Shown here: positions 1-6,915 of the stretch, piece by piece
Layout: the number at the start of each line of letters is the position of its first letter
How positions within the stretch are numbered: position 1 is the first letter of the stretch
Assembly (NCBI GenBank): GCA_938023735.1
Contig: CALJDK010000025.1
Location: forward strand, 1-33,056
Direction: 5' to 3'
DNA: 33,056 nucleotides
DNA from: an uncultured Acidimicrobiales bacterium
Lineage (GTDB): Bacteria; Actinomycetota; Acidimicrobiia; Acidimicrobiales; SHLQ01
Made by a program: the position numbers and the translations under genes
The notes under the pieces: model-generated
Told to the model about the DNA's origin: nothing
What the model saw: only the letters and a program-made list of their open reading frames with translations
The model's database searches: none

Positions 1-209
1 GCGGGGCCATTTCCCGACCGAGCAATCGGCGCTCAAGGTGCTTTATCTCGTGTCGATCGAAAGACGGAAGAACCGGCAGAACCCGACCGGGCGAATCAAC
101 GGCTGGAAACAGATCCTGAACACGCTGACCATCCACTACGCCGACCGCCTAGCCACCCACAATTAACAACACCGATCACCGACGTTTACACACAGAAAAA
201 GACAGTCCC
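1..209 (+). mobile_element. Right end of an IS256-family insertion sequence
   Basis: The transposase 3' end is followed 17 bases later by GTTTACACACAGAAAAAGAC and then AGTCCC, ending at 209. Reverse-complemented, this begins GGGACTGTC and runs into a T-rich stretch and GTGTGTAAAC, the usual form of IS256-family terminal repeats. The target duplication would start at 210 (AACGGCCG if 8 bp), but the left end is outside the window, so the duplication cannot be confirmed. Confidence 0.7.
2..166 (+). CDS. IS256/mutator-family transposase, C-terminal fragment (cut by window edge)
   Basis: The open frame enters from the left edge and ends at TAA (164-166). It encodes the last 54 residues of a DDE transposase. 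The segment has the HFPTEQSALKVLYLVSIE stretch, then NGWKQILN, then a short tail ending in HYADRL. This is the usual C-terminal pattern of actinobacterial IS256/mutator transposases: an aromatic-rich helix, a WK.xLN motif and a final xYxDRL. The catalytic DDE residues would lie upstream, outside the window, so activity cannot be judged. A terminal inverted repeat follows at 184-209, consistent with an intact right end of the element. Family assignment is from motif memory and is fairly secure; the exact IS name is unknown. Confidence 0.85.
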   Translation, partial: RGHFPTEQSALKVLYLVSIERRKNRQNPTGRINGWKQILNTLTIHYADRLATHN

Positions 210-251
210 AACGGCCGCCGGAGGCGAAGACGCTGCGGCGTTCGCCCACGA

Positions 252-279
252 AAAAGCTGCCCCGTAGGGGGCAGCTTTT
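252..279. terminator. Strong bidirectional hairpin terminator
   Basis: A perfect 12-bp stem is formed by AAAAGCTGCCCC (252-263) and GGGGCAGCTTTT (268-279) with a GTAG loop. A-tract and T-tract flanks make it a plausible rho-independent terminator in both directions. It lies between the insertion element and the minus-strand tRNA-Val, so it could end transcription from either side. The rest of 210-398 holds no convincing gene. Confidence 0.8.
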
Positions 280-341
280 GAGTATTGAGTGGTCCTAACG
301 GGACGGGACTACAACCCCTGCGGACTTCCGGGCAACGGGAC

Positions 342-358
342 GTTTGGCGAAGCCAAAC
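342..358. repeat. Small hairpin with GAA triloop
   Basis: GTTTGGC (342-348), GAA (349-351) and GCCAAAC (352-358) form a perfect 7-bp stem. The same architecture, a 7-bp stem closed on GGC-GAA-GCC, recurs at 25044-25060 between glgA and glgC. It may belong to a dispersed palindromic repeat family; function unknown. Confidence 0.4.
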
Positions 359-372
359 TCCGTAAGTGAGGA

Positions 373-387
373 GGCCCCAAAGGGGCC
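373..387 (-). terminator. Possible terminator hairpin downstream of tRNA-Val
   Basis: GGCCCC (373-378), AAA, GGGGCC (382-387) forms a tight 6-bp GC stem just beyond the 3' end of the minus-strand tRNA-Val. No T-tract follows on the minus strand, so termination or processing by this hairpin is only plausible. Confidence 0.4.
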
Positions 388-398
388 GACGAACGACG

Positions 399-472
399 TG
401 GGCGTAGAGGGACTTGAACCCCCGACCCCCTCCATGTCATGGAGGTGCTCTAGCCAACTGAGCTATACGCCC
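399..472 (-). tRNA. tRNA-Val (anticodon GAC)
   Basis: Read on the minus strand from 472, a complete 74-nt cloverleaf is visible. The acceptor GGGCGTA pairs with TACGCCC and the D-arm is GCTC/GAGC. The anticodon stem CCTCC/GGAGG encloses loop ATGACAT, giving anticodon GAC. The variable region is GGGTC and the T-arm is GGGGG-TTCAAGT-CCCTC. The discriminator is A. The CCA end is not encoded (CGT follows). It reads GTC/GTT valine codons. Confidence 0.95.
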
Positions 473-529
473 CGGGAGCGTTGACTTTAGCAGCTTCGAT
501 ACTCGACGCCTACGCGAGCAACACGGGTT

Positions 530-1228
530 TTACTGCTGGTTGAACACGTCGAAATCGGCTTCGGTGGCCGGAGTGAACTTGACGCTGCGTCGGCCGAACT
601 TCCAGGTCTCGGTTCGTTTCTGGAACACGTCGTACCCGCCGCTGTAGGTGCCGAGCACCGCGCCCTTGTTGGTGGCCTCGGGATAACACATGGCGTACCG
701 CACCACGTCGGAGCTGTTGGCCTTCGCTGCTTCGGAGGTGAGCCACAGGCCCTCGCCCATCACGTTCTTCTTTCGGAAGGCCGGCGGAATCCATGCCCCT
801 TCGACGATGAGAGTGTCGGCGCCGAATTCGGGGAACAGCGGCCCCCAGTACGCCTTAACCTTCGGAGCTTGGGTGTGCGGTATGAACCACTGCAGATAGG
901 CGGGTTGGTTGTCGGGGTCGACGGCCACGTAGGCGCCGGTGAATCCTTCCTTCCAGAGCAGGCATCGTCGGTCGAGGAATTGCTTATCGCGGTCTTTGAG
1001 TCCGTCGGTGTCGAACAACACCTCGGCAAGCGATTCATCCAGCGCAACGGCCCGCAGTTCGACGTCGGCTTTGGTGTGGCGGTCATAGGTCTTGGTGAAG
1101 TCGCGACGAAAACCTACCGAGTCGGTGCTTGAGTTCATCCATCCCACAACATCGGTCGTGACGTTGTCGATTTCGCCGGCGCGGATCTGGTCGGCGACGA
1201 CCTTAAGGCGGCTACTTACTCTGCTCAT
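530..1228 (-). CDS. GNAT-fold acyltransferase-like protein
   Basis: Encodes 232 residues from the ATG at 1228, which has GGAAG about six bases upstream. The open frame extends further upstream but would overlap the preceding gene, so the shorter start is preferred. The C-terminal half looks like an N-acyltransferase fold. A beta strand (DTLIVEGAWIPPAFRKK) is followed by GEGLWLTSEAAKA, resembling a beta-4/alpha-3 acyl-CoA pyrophosphate loop. It then has an RYAMCYPEATN segment and a terminal GGYDVFQKRTETWKFGRR. There is no signal peptide or membrane helix. It lies 52 bases downstream of a FemAB-like acyltransferase and probably shares its transcript, which suggests a role in modifying a glycan or amino-sugar precursor. 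The substrate is unknown and the GNAT call is by pattern only. Confidence 0.6.
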   Translation of the reverse strand: MSRVSSRLKVVADQIRAGEIDNVTTDVVGWMNSSTDSVGFRRDFTKTYDRHTKADVELRAVALDESLAEVLFDTDGLKDRDKQFLDRRCLLWKEGFTGAYVAVDPDNQPAYLQWFIPHTQAPKVKAYWGPLFPEFGADTLIVEGAWIPPAFRKKNVMGEGLWLTSEAAKANSSDVVRYAMCYPEATNKGAVLGTYSGGYDVFQKRTETWKFGRRSVKFTPATEADFDVFNQQ

Positions 1229-1280
1229 GGGGTTCTTCCGTTGGTGTGTGTCATTCTCCGAGGGGGCGCCAAAGGAGTCG

Positions 1281-2321
1281 CTATGCGAAGTAGCGATACA
1301 CCAGCTCGCCGGCTCGTTCGGTGAGTTCATCGTCAACACGCTCGTCGGAGAACAGCGCGGTGAGTTCCGATAACAACACGCTGGCAGCTTGGCCGGTGGC
1401 TGCTACCCCGCCCGGCGGTTCGTAACAAAACTTGGTGAGGGGCGACTGCGAAGCACCAAAGCGCCGCTTAAAGGCAATCAAGCCCGGTTGGTCGAGGTCG
1501 CTGCGTCCCATATCGAGCGCTACCAGCCCCTTCGATAGCCCGTGGGCCATCGACTCGGCCACCGCAGCATGGCTGACGCCCTTGGCTCGGTAGTCGGGAT
1601 GCGATGCGCTGTATTTATAGTAGAGGGTGTCACCAGCCTCGAGCAGCAAACAGCCTCCGGCCACGACGTCGCCGTCGAAACCGAGCATCAGACCGCCGTC
1701 GCCATCAGAAAGAAAGTTCTTCCACAACGACTCGAACAGCGAGAACGGCTGACACAACAGCCGGTGTTTGTATTTACGGACACCGAGGTGCAGGTCGAAG
1801 AACGCCCGAACATCGTCAAGCGAGTCGGCCAGACGAAACGTAAGACCGGCGGCCGCGGCCTTGCGGATGTGGCGGCGGGGCTGCTGTCCACAACGGGCCA
1901 TCAGCTCATCGAAGTCGGCGTCGAGGGCAATCGAATGCCGGACGGTCTCGAGCTCTACCTTGAACCGGGGATCATCGGCCACAACCCCCTCTGCGGAGGA
2001 CTGCACGATGAGCGGGTCGCCAAGATTAATGAGTGGCTGAATGAGTGTCTCCCACGGCGCAGCGATGGAAACCACCGGCACCGTGAAGTCGCTGAACGGG
2101 AGAACAACGGTCCGTTTTCCGCGAACGTCGTCGAGGCGGACAAAGGGCAGCCCGCCAACGATCGCTTCGGACTCGTCGCGAACAACTACCGCCTGGAATC
2201 CGAATCCGAACGCCTGGGAAAGCGATTGCATCCAACGGCGCGACAAGAAGAGCTCGCCGTCGCTTCCGGCGACAGCAGTGTCCCACGACGGGTCCTGGAG
2301 TACATCGATGATTTCTGGCAT
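1281..2321 (-). CDS. FemAB-like / BioF2-type GNAT acyltransferase
   Basis: About 346 residues from the ATG at 2321. The frame stays open to a TTG at 2453, but that would run through two palindromes at 2377-2390 and 2422-2443 that look intergenic, so I prefer the internal ATG despite its poor ribosome site. The C-terminal half has the hallmarks of the CelD/BioF2 acetyltransferase domain. It contains CGQQPRRHIRKAAAAGL, then DVRAFFDLHLGVRKYKHR, then LYYKYSASHPDYRAKGVSHA and DMGRSDLDQPGLIAFKRRFG. Such proteins often occur in exopolysaccharide clusters and are predicted to transfer acyl or aminoacyl groups to sugars or lipids. The protein is probably cytoplasmic. Upstream is the Wzy/PGT fusion; downstream is a second GNAT-like gene. 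The family call is good; the substrate is unknown. Confidence 0.75.
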   Translation of the reverse strand: MPEIIDVLQDPSWDTAVAGSDGELFLSRRWMQSLSQAFGFGFQAVVVRDESEAIVGGLPFVRLDDVRGKRTVVLPFSDFTVPVVSIAAPWETLIQPLINLGDPLIVQSSAEGVVADDPRFKVELETVRHSIALDADFDELMARCGQQPRRHIRKAAAAGLTFRLADSLDDVRAFFDLHLGVRKYKHRLLCQPFSLFESLWKNFLSDGDGGLMLGFDGDVVAGGCLLLEAGDTLYYKYSASHPDYRAKGVSHAAVAESMAHGLSKGLVALDMGRSDLDQPGLIAFKRRFGASQSPLTKFCYEPPGGVAATGQAASVLLSELTALFSDERVDDELTERAGELVYRYFA

Positions 2322-2421
2322 TGAGTCGTAGACAGCACTATGCACCACTGGAATGGCAAATCCAAGGGCGGGTAGAGGGGAGCACTCCCCATTCCTTTCG
2401 GCAGAATCACGTTCAGTGTAA

Positions 2422-2443
2422 CTAGTCCGGCCAAGCGGACTAG
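2422..2443 (-). repeat. Intergenic palindrome between Wzy/PGT fusion and FemAB-like gene
   Basis: CTAGTCCG (2422-2429), GCCAAG loop, CGGACTAG (2436-2443) is a perfect 8-bp inverted repeat 25 bases past the stop of the upstream gene. It lacks a T-tract, so it could be a weak terminator, an mRNA-stabilising hairpin or an operator. A second, smaller hairpin (GGGGAG-CA-CTCCCC) lies at 2377-2390. Confidence 0.5.
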
Positions 2444-2468
2444 CCGATGTCAACAGCCGACCCGTGAT

Positions 2469-4796
2469 TTAGCGGGCACCGTCGCCGCGCACCAGAACCA
2501 GCGGCGTCTTCACCAGAATCATCAGATCCTTCGGCAGCGACACCTGACCGGCGTAATCGACGTCGAGATCGAGCATCTGCAGCGAAGTGAGCTTGTTCCG
2601 ACCTGAGACCTGCCAGAGGCCGGTGCAACCAGGCTTCACCAGCGAACGCATGCGGTGTTCCGGGGCGAACAGCTCGACTTCCCACGGCAGCGCAGGACGC
2701 GGGCCGATGAGCGACATATCGCCCTTGAACACGTTCACGAGCTGGGGCAGCTCGTCGAGGCTGAATCGACGAAGAATGCTTCCGATGCCGGTAACCCGAC
2801 AGTCCTGCAGTTTGAAGGCGCCATCTTCGGTGTCGGCGACGGCATTGGGGTCGAGAAGTTGTTTCTTCACGAACTCGCGATGCTCGCTGTCGTCGTTGTT
2901 TGCCGCCATCGTGCGGAGCTTGTAGATCGTGAAGGGCTGTTCGAGTAGACCAACACGTTCCTGAGTGAAGATTGCGGGGCCCTTCGACGTAAGTCGGATG
3001 ACGGCCATGATGATCAGCAGCGGAATCGCCAGCACGAGCAACCCAAGCCCAGAAACGACCAGGTCGAAGGTGCGCTTGATGGTGCGGGTGATGAGACCTG
3101 GGCGAAGACGCTCGAGCGCCTCGCGGCGACGAACTGCGGCTGGTTCTTCAAGAATGAGGCGGCTGTATCCGTAGCCTCGGTTGTCGGCAACAAACATGGA
3201 TTTACCTTCCGGGAACCAACGAATAGAAGGCGCACCTACCGACGCCAGGGCAATGAGTGGCCAGAAGATGTCGGCCGAGCCACGCAAGGTGATATGCGGA
3301 TCGAATGTCTGGGTCACAAAGAGCGCACAGAACGCACCGACCGATGCGATCGCCGCTATCGCCACTGGCCCCTCGCGACTTCGAGCCGCTTTCCACATGT
3401 AGCGGGTTCCGTAGCCCATGAACAGCATGAATGCTAGGAAGAGGGGAAGACCGCCGATCCAGAACAACCAGAGGTGGCCGCTTTCGATCCAGATCCACTG
3501 GGCGTCGTTAACGCCGCTGTCGGGTTCGGGTACTCGAGCCTGAGGACTAACCCCCAATAGCCAGTCGTCGAGCCCTTCGAAATGAGGGAGGAAGAACGAA
3601 CGGAGATTGTAGGCGCGGACGTCCCAGCTGCTGCCCGGGTTGATGATGTAGATAGCGAATGGCTGGTCCTGGGGCGGCAGGTTCTCGACGCCTTCGCGCT
3701 GATAGGACGTAATGGTGCCGTCGTTTGACAAGCCGTCGACTCGGGCTTCGATGATTGGGAACAACAGAAAGCTCGCCACCATCATCATTGGGATGCCGTA
3801 GCGCAGAACCTTGCCGATGCTCTTGGTCACCAACACAAAGCCAGCGGTGCCGGCTACGAGCGCAATGAGGCCACTGGTTTGGCCCGAGCCCAGCGTGCCG
3901 AAGACGCCCATAAAGGCAATTGGCGCGAGCAACCATACCGGCTTTTCGCCTTTGATGAGCATGGCGAAAGCGATAAGGGAATGGATGGCCATGTATCCAC
4001 CGAGGCCAATGGGGTTACCAATGGTGGCAGCGCCGCGGCCATCGTTGATGATATTGGCACCGGGTGGGAAGTAGTTGGCCAGGGTGAACGCAAAGTTGGC
4101 GGTATTGCGTGAGTCAAGCACCGCCATAAAGCCAATGACGCTCGACGCCAGAAGCGTGAGCCAAAGCAGTTCTCGAACCTGGGCTGGTGTGCGAATGGTC
4201 ACTCGCACAATCGTGTAGATGGCAACGAACTTCCAGAGGGTGATCGAGTAGAAGATGTCGTCGGCCAGGACCGGACGGAGACGTCCGTGGGTAAACACCA
4301 GGGGCAAAACCGAGCCAGCAAACACAAACAGGCCCATCACCATTTCGAAGCGATTGACCTTGAAGACAAACTTGCGTGACCGGAATAACCAGCGCAGACC
4401 CAACGCGAACATCACGATGATGAGGAAAACCTCGTTGGGACGCAGCAGCGGCAGATAGAGATTTCGAGGAACACCAACAATGAATGGTGTACCGGCCACC
4501 AGAATCCAGGCCGCGAACGGCGGATACTGAACGACTAGGCCAATGATGGACAACCCGACCGCGGCACCGAGGATACGGTTGTCGTCGGTGGCGATCATTG
4601 CGCCCATCAGCAGCGCAAACGCTGCCATGAAGAGCACCATTCGACGCTCATACGAGCGCCCCGTGCCGGCGATCATTCGATCGATAAGGCCAGGCTTTGC
4701 CGTTGAGGGGCGACGACCGGAGCCATCCTGCTGGGCGTTACGACGTTGCGAGCCGCCGCGGCGCAAGCGTCCGGGGGCGATAGTTATCTCAGCCAT
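2469..4796 (-). CDS. Fusion: Wzy/WaaL-like membrane domain + polyprenyl-phosphate sugar-1-phosphate transferase
   Basis: 775 residues from the ATG at 4796, with AAGG six bases upstream. After a basic, cytoplasmic-looking first 50 residues, about ten or more hydrophobic helices run to roughly residue 520. They are broken by a large soluble loop near residues 340-440 (containing YIINPGSSWDVRAYNLR), the layout expected of O-antigen polymerase/ligase proteins. From about residue 565 the protein is a classic bacterial sugar transferase. It has KRTFDLVVSGLGLL (membrane hairpin), GPAIFTQERVG, YKLRTM, the catalytic RFSLDELPQL, GDMSLIGPRP and GLWQVSGRN. The usual N-terminal half of such initiating transferases is replaced by the polymerase-like domain. 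It would load the first sugar phosphate onto undecaprenyl phosphate and perhaps also polymerise or transfer the glycan. Which sugar is used is not known. Confidence 0.85.
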   Translation of the reverse strand: MAEITIAPGRLRRGGSQRRNAQQDGSGRRPSTAKPGLIDRMIAGTGRSYERRMVLFMAAFALLMGAMIATDDNRILGAAVGLSIIGLVVQYPPFAAWILVAGTPFIVGVPRNLYLPLLRPNEVFLIIVMFALGLRWLFRSRKFVFKVNRFEMVMGLFVFAGSVLPLVFTHGRLRPVLADDIFYSITLWKFVAIYTIVRVTIRTPAQVRELLWLTLLASSVIGFMAVLDSRNTANFAFTLANYFPPGANIINDGRGAATIGNPIGLGGYMAIHSLIAFAMLIKGEKPVWLLAPIAFMGVFGTLGSGQTSGLIALVAGTAGFVLVTKSIGKVLRYGIPMMMVASFLLFPIIEARVDGLSNDGTITSYQREGVENLPPQDQPFAIYIINPGSSWDVRAYNLRSFFLPHFEGLDDWLLGVSPQARVPEPDSGVNDAQWIWIESGHLWLFWIGGLPLFLAFMLFMGYGTRYMWKAARSREGPVAIAAIASVGAFCALFVTQTFDPHITLRGSADIFWPLIALASVGAPSIRWFPEGKSMFVADNRGYGYSRLILEEPAAVRRREALERLRPGLITRTIKRTFDLVVSGLGLLVLAIPLLIIMAVIRLTSKGPAIFTQERVGLLEQPFTIYKLRTMAANNDDSEHREFVKKQLLDPNAVADTEDGAFKLQDCRVTGIGSILRRFSLDELPQLVNVFKGDMSLIGPRPALPWEVELFAPEHRMRSLVKPGCTGLWQVSGRNKLTSLQMLDLDVDYAGQVSLPKDLMILVKTPLVLVRGDGAR

Positions 4797-4838
4797 GAGA
4801 CCTTCGGAATGTGGTGGTAAACCATCGTCTTTGTTTCA

Positions 4839-4850
4839 GGGGGGGGAGGG
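4839..4850 (-). promoter_or_regulatory. C-run element upstream of the Wzy/PGT fusion gene
   Basis: G8-A-G3 (CCCTCCCCCCCC on the minus strand) lies 43-54 bases upstream of the start at 4796, in the only sizeable gap between two genes of the operon. It is a looser relative of the TCCCCCCAA sites seen at other starts in this cluster. Confidence 0.35.
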
Positions 4851-4928
4851 TAAAGAAAGAGGCGAGAACAACCGCGCCTGGCAACAGTGCAGCGTGCAGC
4901 GACACACTGCTGCCAGGAAGCTACGGCG

Positions 4929-5807
4929 TTATCGTCGAGATGCAGCGACGCGCAGAGCGACGAACACAAAGGCCGTCGCGAGCGCAAGACCACCGAGGAG
5001 GCCAAATATCGCTCGCTTACCCGGGAGCGGAGCTACCGGATCGCGAAGCAGGTAGGGCTCGGTGACCAGCTGTGGTCTTTGAGCGTTGGAGTTGAAGATG
5101 CTGAAGCCAGCAATCTGCAACCGGACGGCGTTGAGCGATGCCTGAATGGTCTGGCGGTCCTGAAGCGCAGCGGTGTACGCCGGCTTCGGGTTTCCGTTTG
5201 GACCAATGTCATCGGAGAGTTCCTCGGTACGAGCAGTGGCTGCCGCCAGCTGATCGATGTAGTTGCTCTCAAGCGCCTGGTAGTCAAGCAGTGCTGCCGG
5301 CACCTCGTCGGCTTGAGCTTCGAACTCTGCCAGGTACCGGTTGGTCACCGCCTCGACCACTCGTAACGCTTGTTCCTTGTCCTGGCTCGCATACTGGAAC
5401 TCGATGATCTCGGTGCCGAGCACCTGACCTGCGGTCCAGTTGAGCTCGAACACATCAATCGGGATGTCTTCAGCAATAGCGATTGGCTCAAGCAGCGTAC
5501 GGCTGTTGACCCGCTCGGACTGCGTCTCGACCCACGTTGCACCCTGATACTGGATCTGGGACTTCGAGGCGAAGACGTCAGGCTGAAGATCGGCGACGAC
5601 GTAGGCCACCTCGGCGCAAAGCCCCGTGATAACCAACGCAATCAGACCAATTGCGGTCAGCAACTTTCCTGATGGCCGAGACCGGAAGACGGGCTCAAGT
5701 GCCACATGGTCACCTCGACGGTTGAAGTCAAAGGTCTCCAGGGTGGTCCCGCCGACTGGAACCTCCTCGAAAGGAGAGTTCGCAGGTCTATTGAGCGTGG
5801 AAGTCAT
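4929..5807 (-). CDS. Wzz-like chain-length determinant / polysaccharide co-polymerase
   Basis: 292 residues; the ATG at 5807 has AAGG six bases upstream and lies inside the 3' end of the aminotransferase gene, overlapping it by 20 bases, which suggests translational coupling. It has the two-helix plan of the Wzz/polysaccharide co-polymerase family. A cytoplasmic N-terminus of about 45 residues precedes a first membrane helix (LLTAIGLIALVITGLCAEV). A long extracytoplasmic region follows, rich in helices with a QALESNYIDQLAAATARTEEL coiled-coil-like segment. A PYLLRDPVAPLPGKR stretch, like the conserved proline-rich loop before the second helix, then leads to FGLLGGLALATAFVFVAL. No tyrosine-kinase domain is attached. 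It probably controls chain length together with the polymerase domain encoded next. Sequence similarity to named Wzz proteins is low, so the call rests on topology and context. Confidence 0.75.
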   Translation of the reverse strand: MTSTLNRPANSPFEEVPVGGTTLETFDFNRRGDHVALEPVFRSRPSGKLLTAIGLIALVITGLCAEVAYVVADLQPDVFASKSQIQYQGATWVETQSERVNSRTLLEPIAIAEDIPIDVFELNWTAGQVLGTEIIEFQYASQDKEQALRVVEAVTNRYLAEFEAQADEVPAALLDYQALESNYIDQLAAATARTEELSDDIGPNGNPKPAYTAALQDRQTIQASLNAVRLQIAGFSIFNSNAQRPQLVTEPYLLRDPVAPLPGKRAIFGLLGGLALATAFVFVALRVAASRR

Positions 5808-6906
5808 GAATTGCCTTAAGGGTGTAGTCGATCATCTCGTCGGTAAGCGCCGGGAACATCGGCAACGACATGATCTTTGGTGCAGCCGTCTCGGTAACGA
5901 CGGGTGCAACCTTCGGAGCCCACTCTTTGAACGGGTCGTTCATGTGGCAGGGCACTGGGTAATGGATGGAATTGCCAATCCCGCGTTCGCTCAGGAATGC
6001 CATGAGTTCTTCGCGGTTATCAGACTGTACGACACACAGGTGGTGTACTGACTTCGCCCGCTCGTGAACTTTGACCAGCTCGAGATCGGTGAGCCCGGCC
6101 TCGTAGCGATCGCGTGCACGCTGGCGACCAGCATTCCACTCGTCGAGGTGCTTCAGCTTGACGCTGAGGATGCCAGCCTGGATGCCATCGAGACGGCTGT
6201 TCATACCCATGTTGTCGTGGTGATACCGCGACGTGATGGAACGGCCGTGGAAGGCAATCGAGCGGATCTGCTCGGCAAGAGCACCGTCGTTGGTGGTGAT
6301 TGCGCCACCATCGCCGAAGGCGCCAAGGTTCTTGCCGGGGTAGAAGCTGAAACCAGCAGCTACACCGAAGGAACCGGCTTTCTTGCCGTCCCACGTTGCA
6401 CCGTGGGCCTGGGCGGTATCTTCGATGATCGCTATGCCGCGCTTCTCACAAACCGCAACGATGCTGTCCATCGCTGCCGGCTGACCGTACAGGTGCACGA
6501 CCATGACCGCTGCGGTCTTGGAGGTAGCAGCCGCGTCGATTCCCTCGGCGGTGATGAGCAGGGTGTCGGGGTCGACATCGACAAACACCGGAACTGCACC
6601 GGCGGCGACAACAGCCTCGGCGGTAGCGATGAAGGTGTTGGCAGGAACGATTACTTCGTCTCCTGGACCAATTTCAAGGGCACGAATGATGAGCTCGAGC
6701 GCATCGGTTCCGTTTGCACAGCCAATGGCGTGCTCGGTTCCGATATAGGCAGCAAACTCTTCTTCGAACTTCTCGCACCATGTGCCGCCGATAAAGGCAT
6801 TAGCTTCGGTGACTTTGGCCCAGACCTCATCGAACTCGGCCTTAAGTGGCTCGTGCATCGATGCGAGGTCGAGGAAGGGGACATTCATAGCATTGGGGGG
6901 AGCCAT
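5788..6906 (-). CDS. DegT/DnrJ/EryC1/StrS-family sugar aminotransferase (WbpE/WlbC-like)
   Basis: 372 residues from the ATG at 6906, or 366 from the ATG at 6888 (MNVPFLDL, the usual family N-terminus). Neither has a well-placed ribosome site: AAAGGA is 14 bases before the first, and the TCCCCCCAA element fills the space before the second. The fold-type I PLP aminotransferase pattern is complete. It has GCANGTDALELIIRAL, DEVIVPANTFIATAEAV, EDTAQAHGA and FSFYPGKNLGAFGDGG with the PLP lysine (about residue 191), followed by NSRLDGIQAGIL. It would transaminate a 3-keto UDP-sugar with glutamate. The oxidoreductase ends nine bases upstream and an acetyltransferase gene lies nearby, pointing to UDP-2-acetamido-3-amino-uronate formation. 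The family is certain; the exact sugar is inferred. Confidence 0.93.
   Translation of the reverse strand: MAPPNAMNVPFLDLASMHEPLKAEFDEVWAKVTEANAFIGGTWCEKFEEEFAAYIGTEHAIGCANGTDALELIIRALEIGPGDEVIVPANTFIATAEAVVAAGAVPVFVDVDPDTLLITAEGIDAAATSKTAAVMVVHLYGQPAAMDSIVAVCEKRGIAIIEDTAQAHGATWDGKKAGSFGVAAGFSFYPGKNLGAFGDGGAITTNDGALAEQIRSIAFHGRSITSRYHHDNMGMNSRLDGIQAGILSVKLKHLDEWNAGRQRARDRYEAGLTDLELVKVHERAKSVHHLCVVQSDNREELMAFLSERGIGNSIHYPVPCHMNDPFKEWAPKVAPVVTETAAPKIMSLPMFPALTDEMIDYTLKAIHDFHAQ
6893..6901 (-). promoter_or_regulatory. TCCCCCCAA element at the aminotransferase start
   Basis: Exact TTGGGGGGA on the plus strand. It lies between the two candidate start codons (6906 and 6888), so it could overlap the translation initiation region. 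Confidence 0.45.
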
Positions 6907-6915
6907 GGGGAAGGT

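Noticed and set aside
1542..2324. A 260-residue plus-strand open frame opposite the FemAB-like gene
   Set aside because: The minus-strand frame has family motifs and fits the operon; the plus frame does not.
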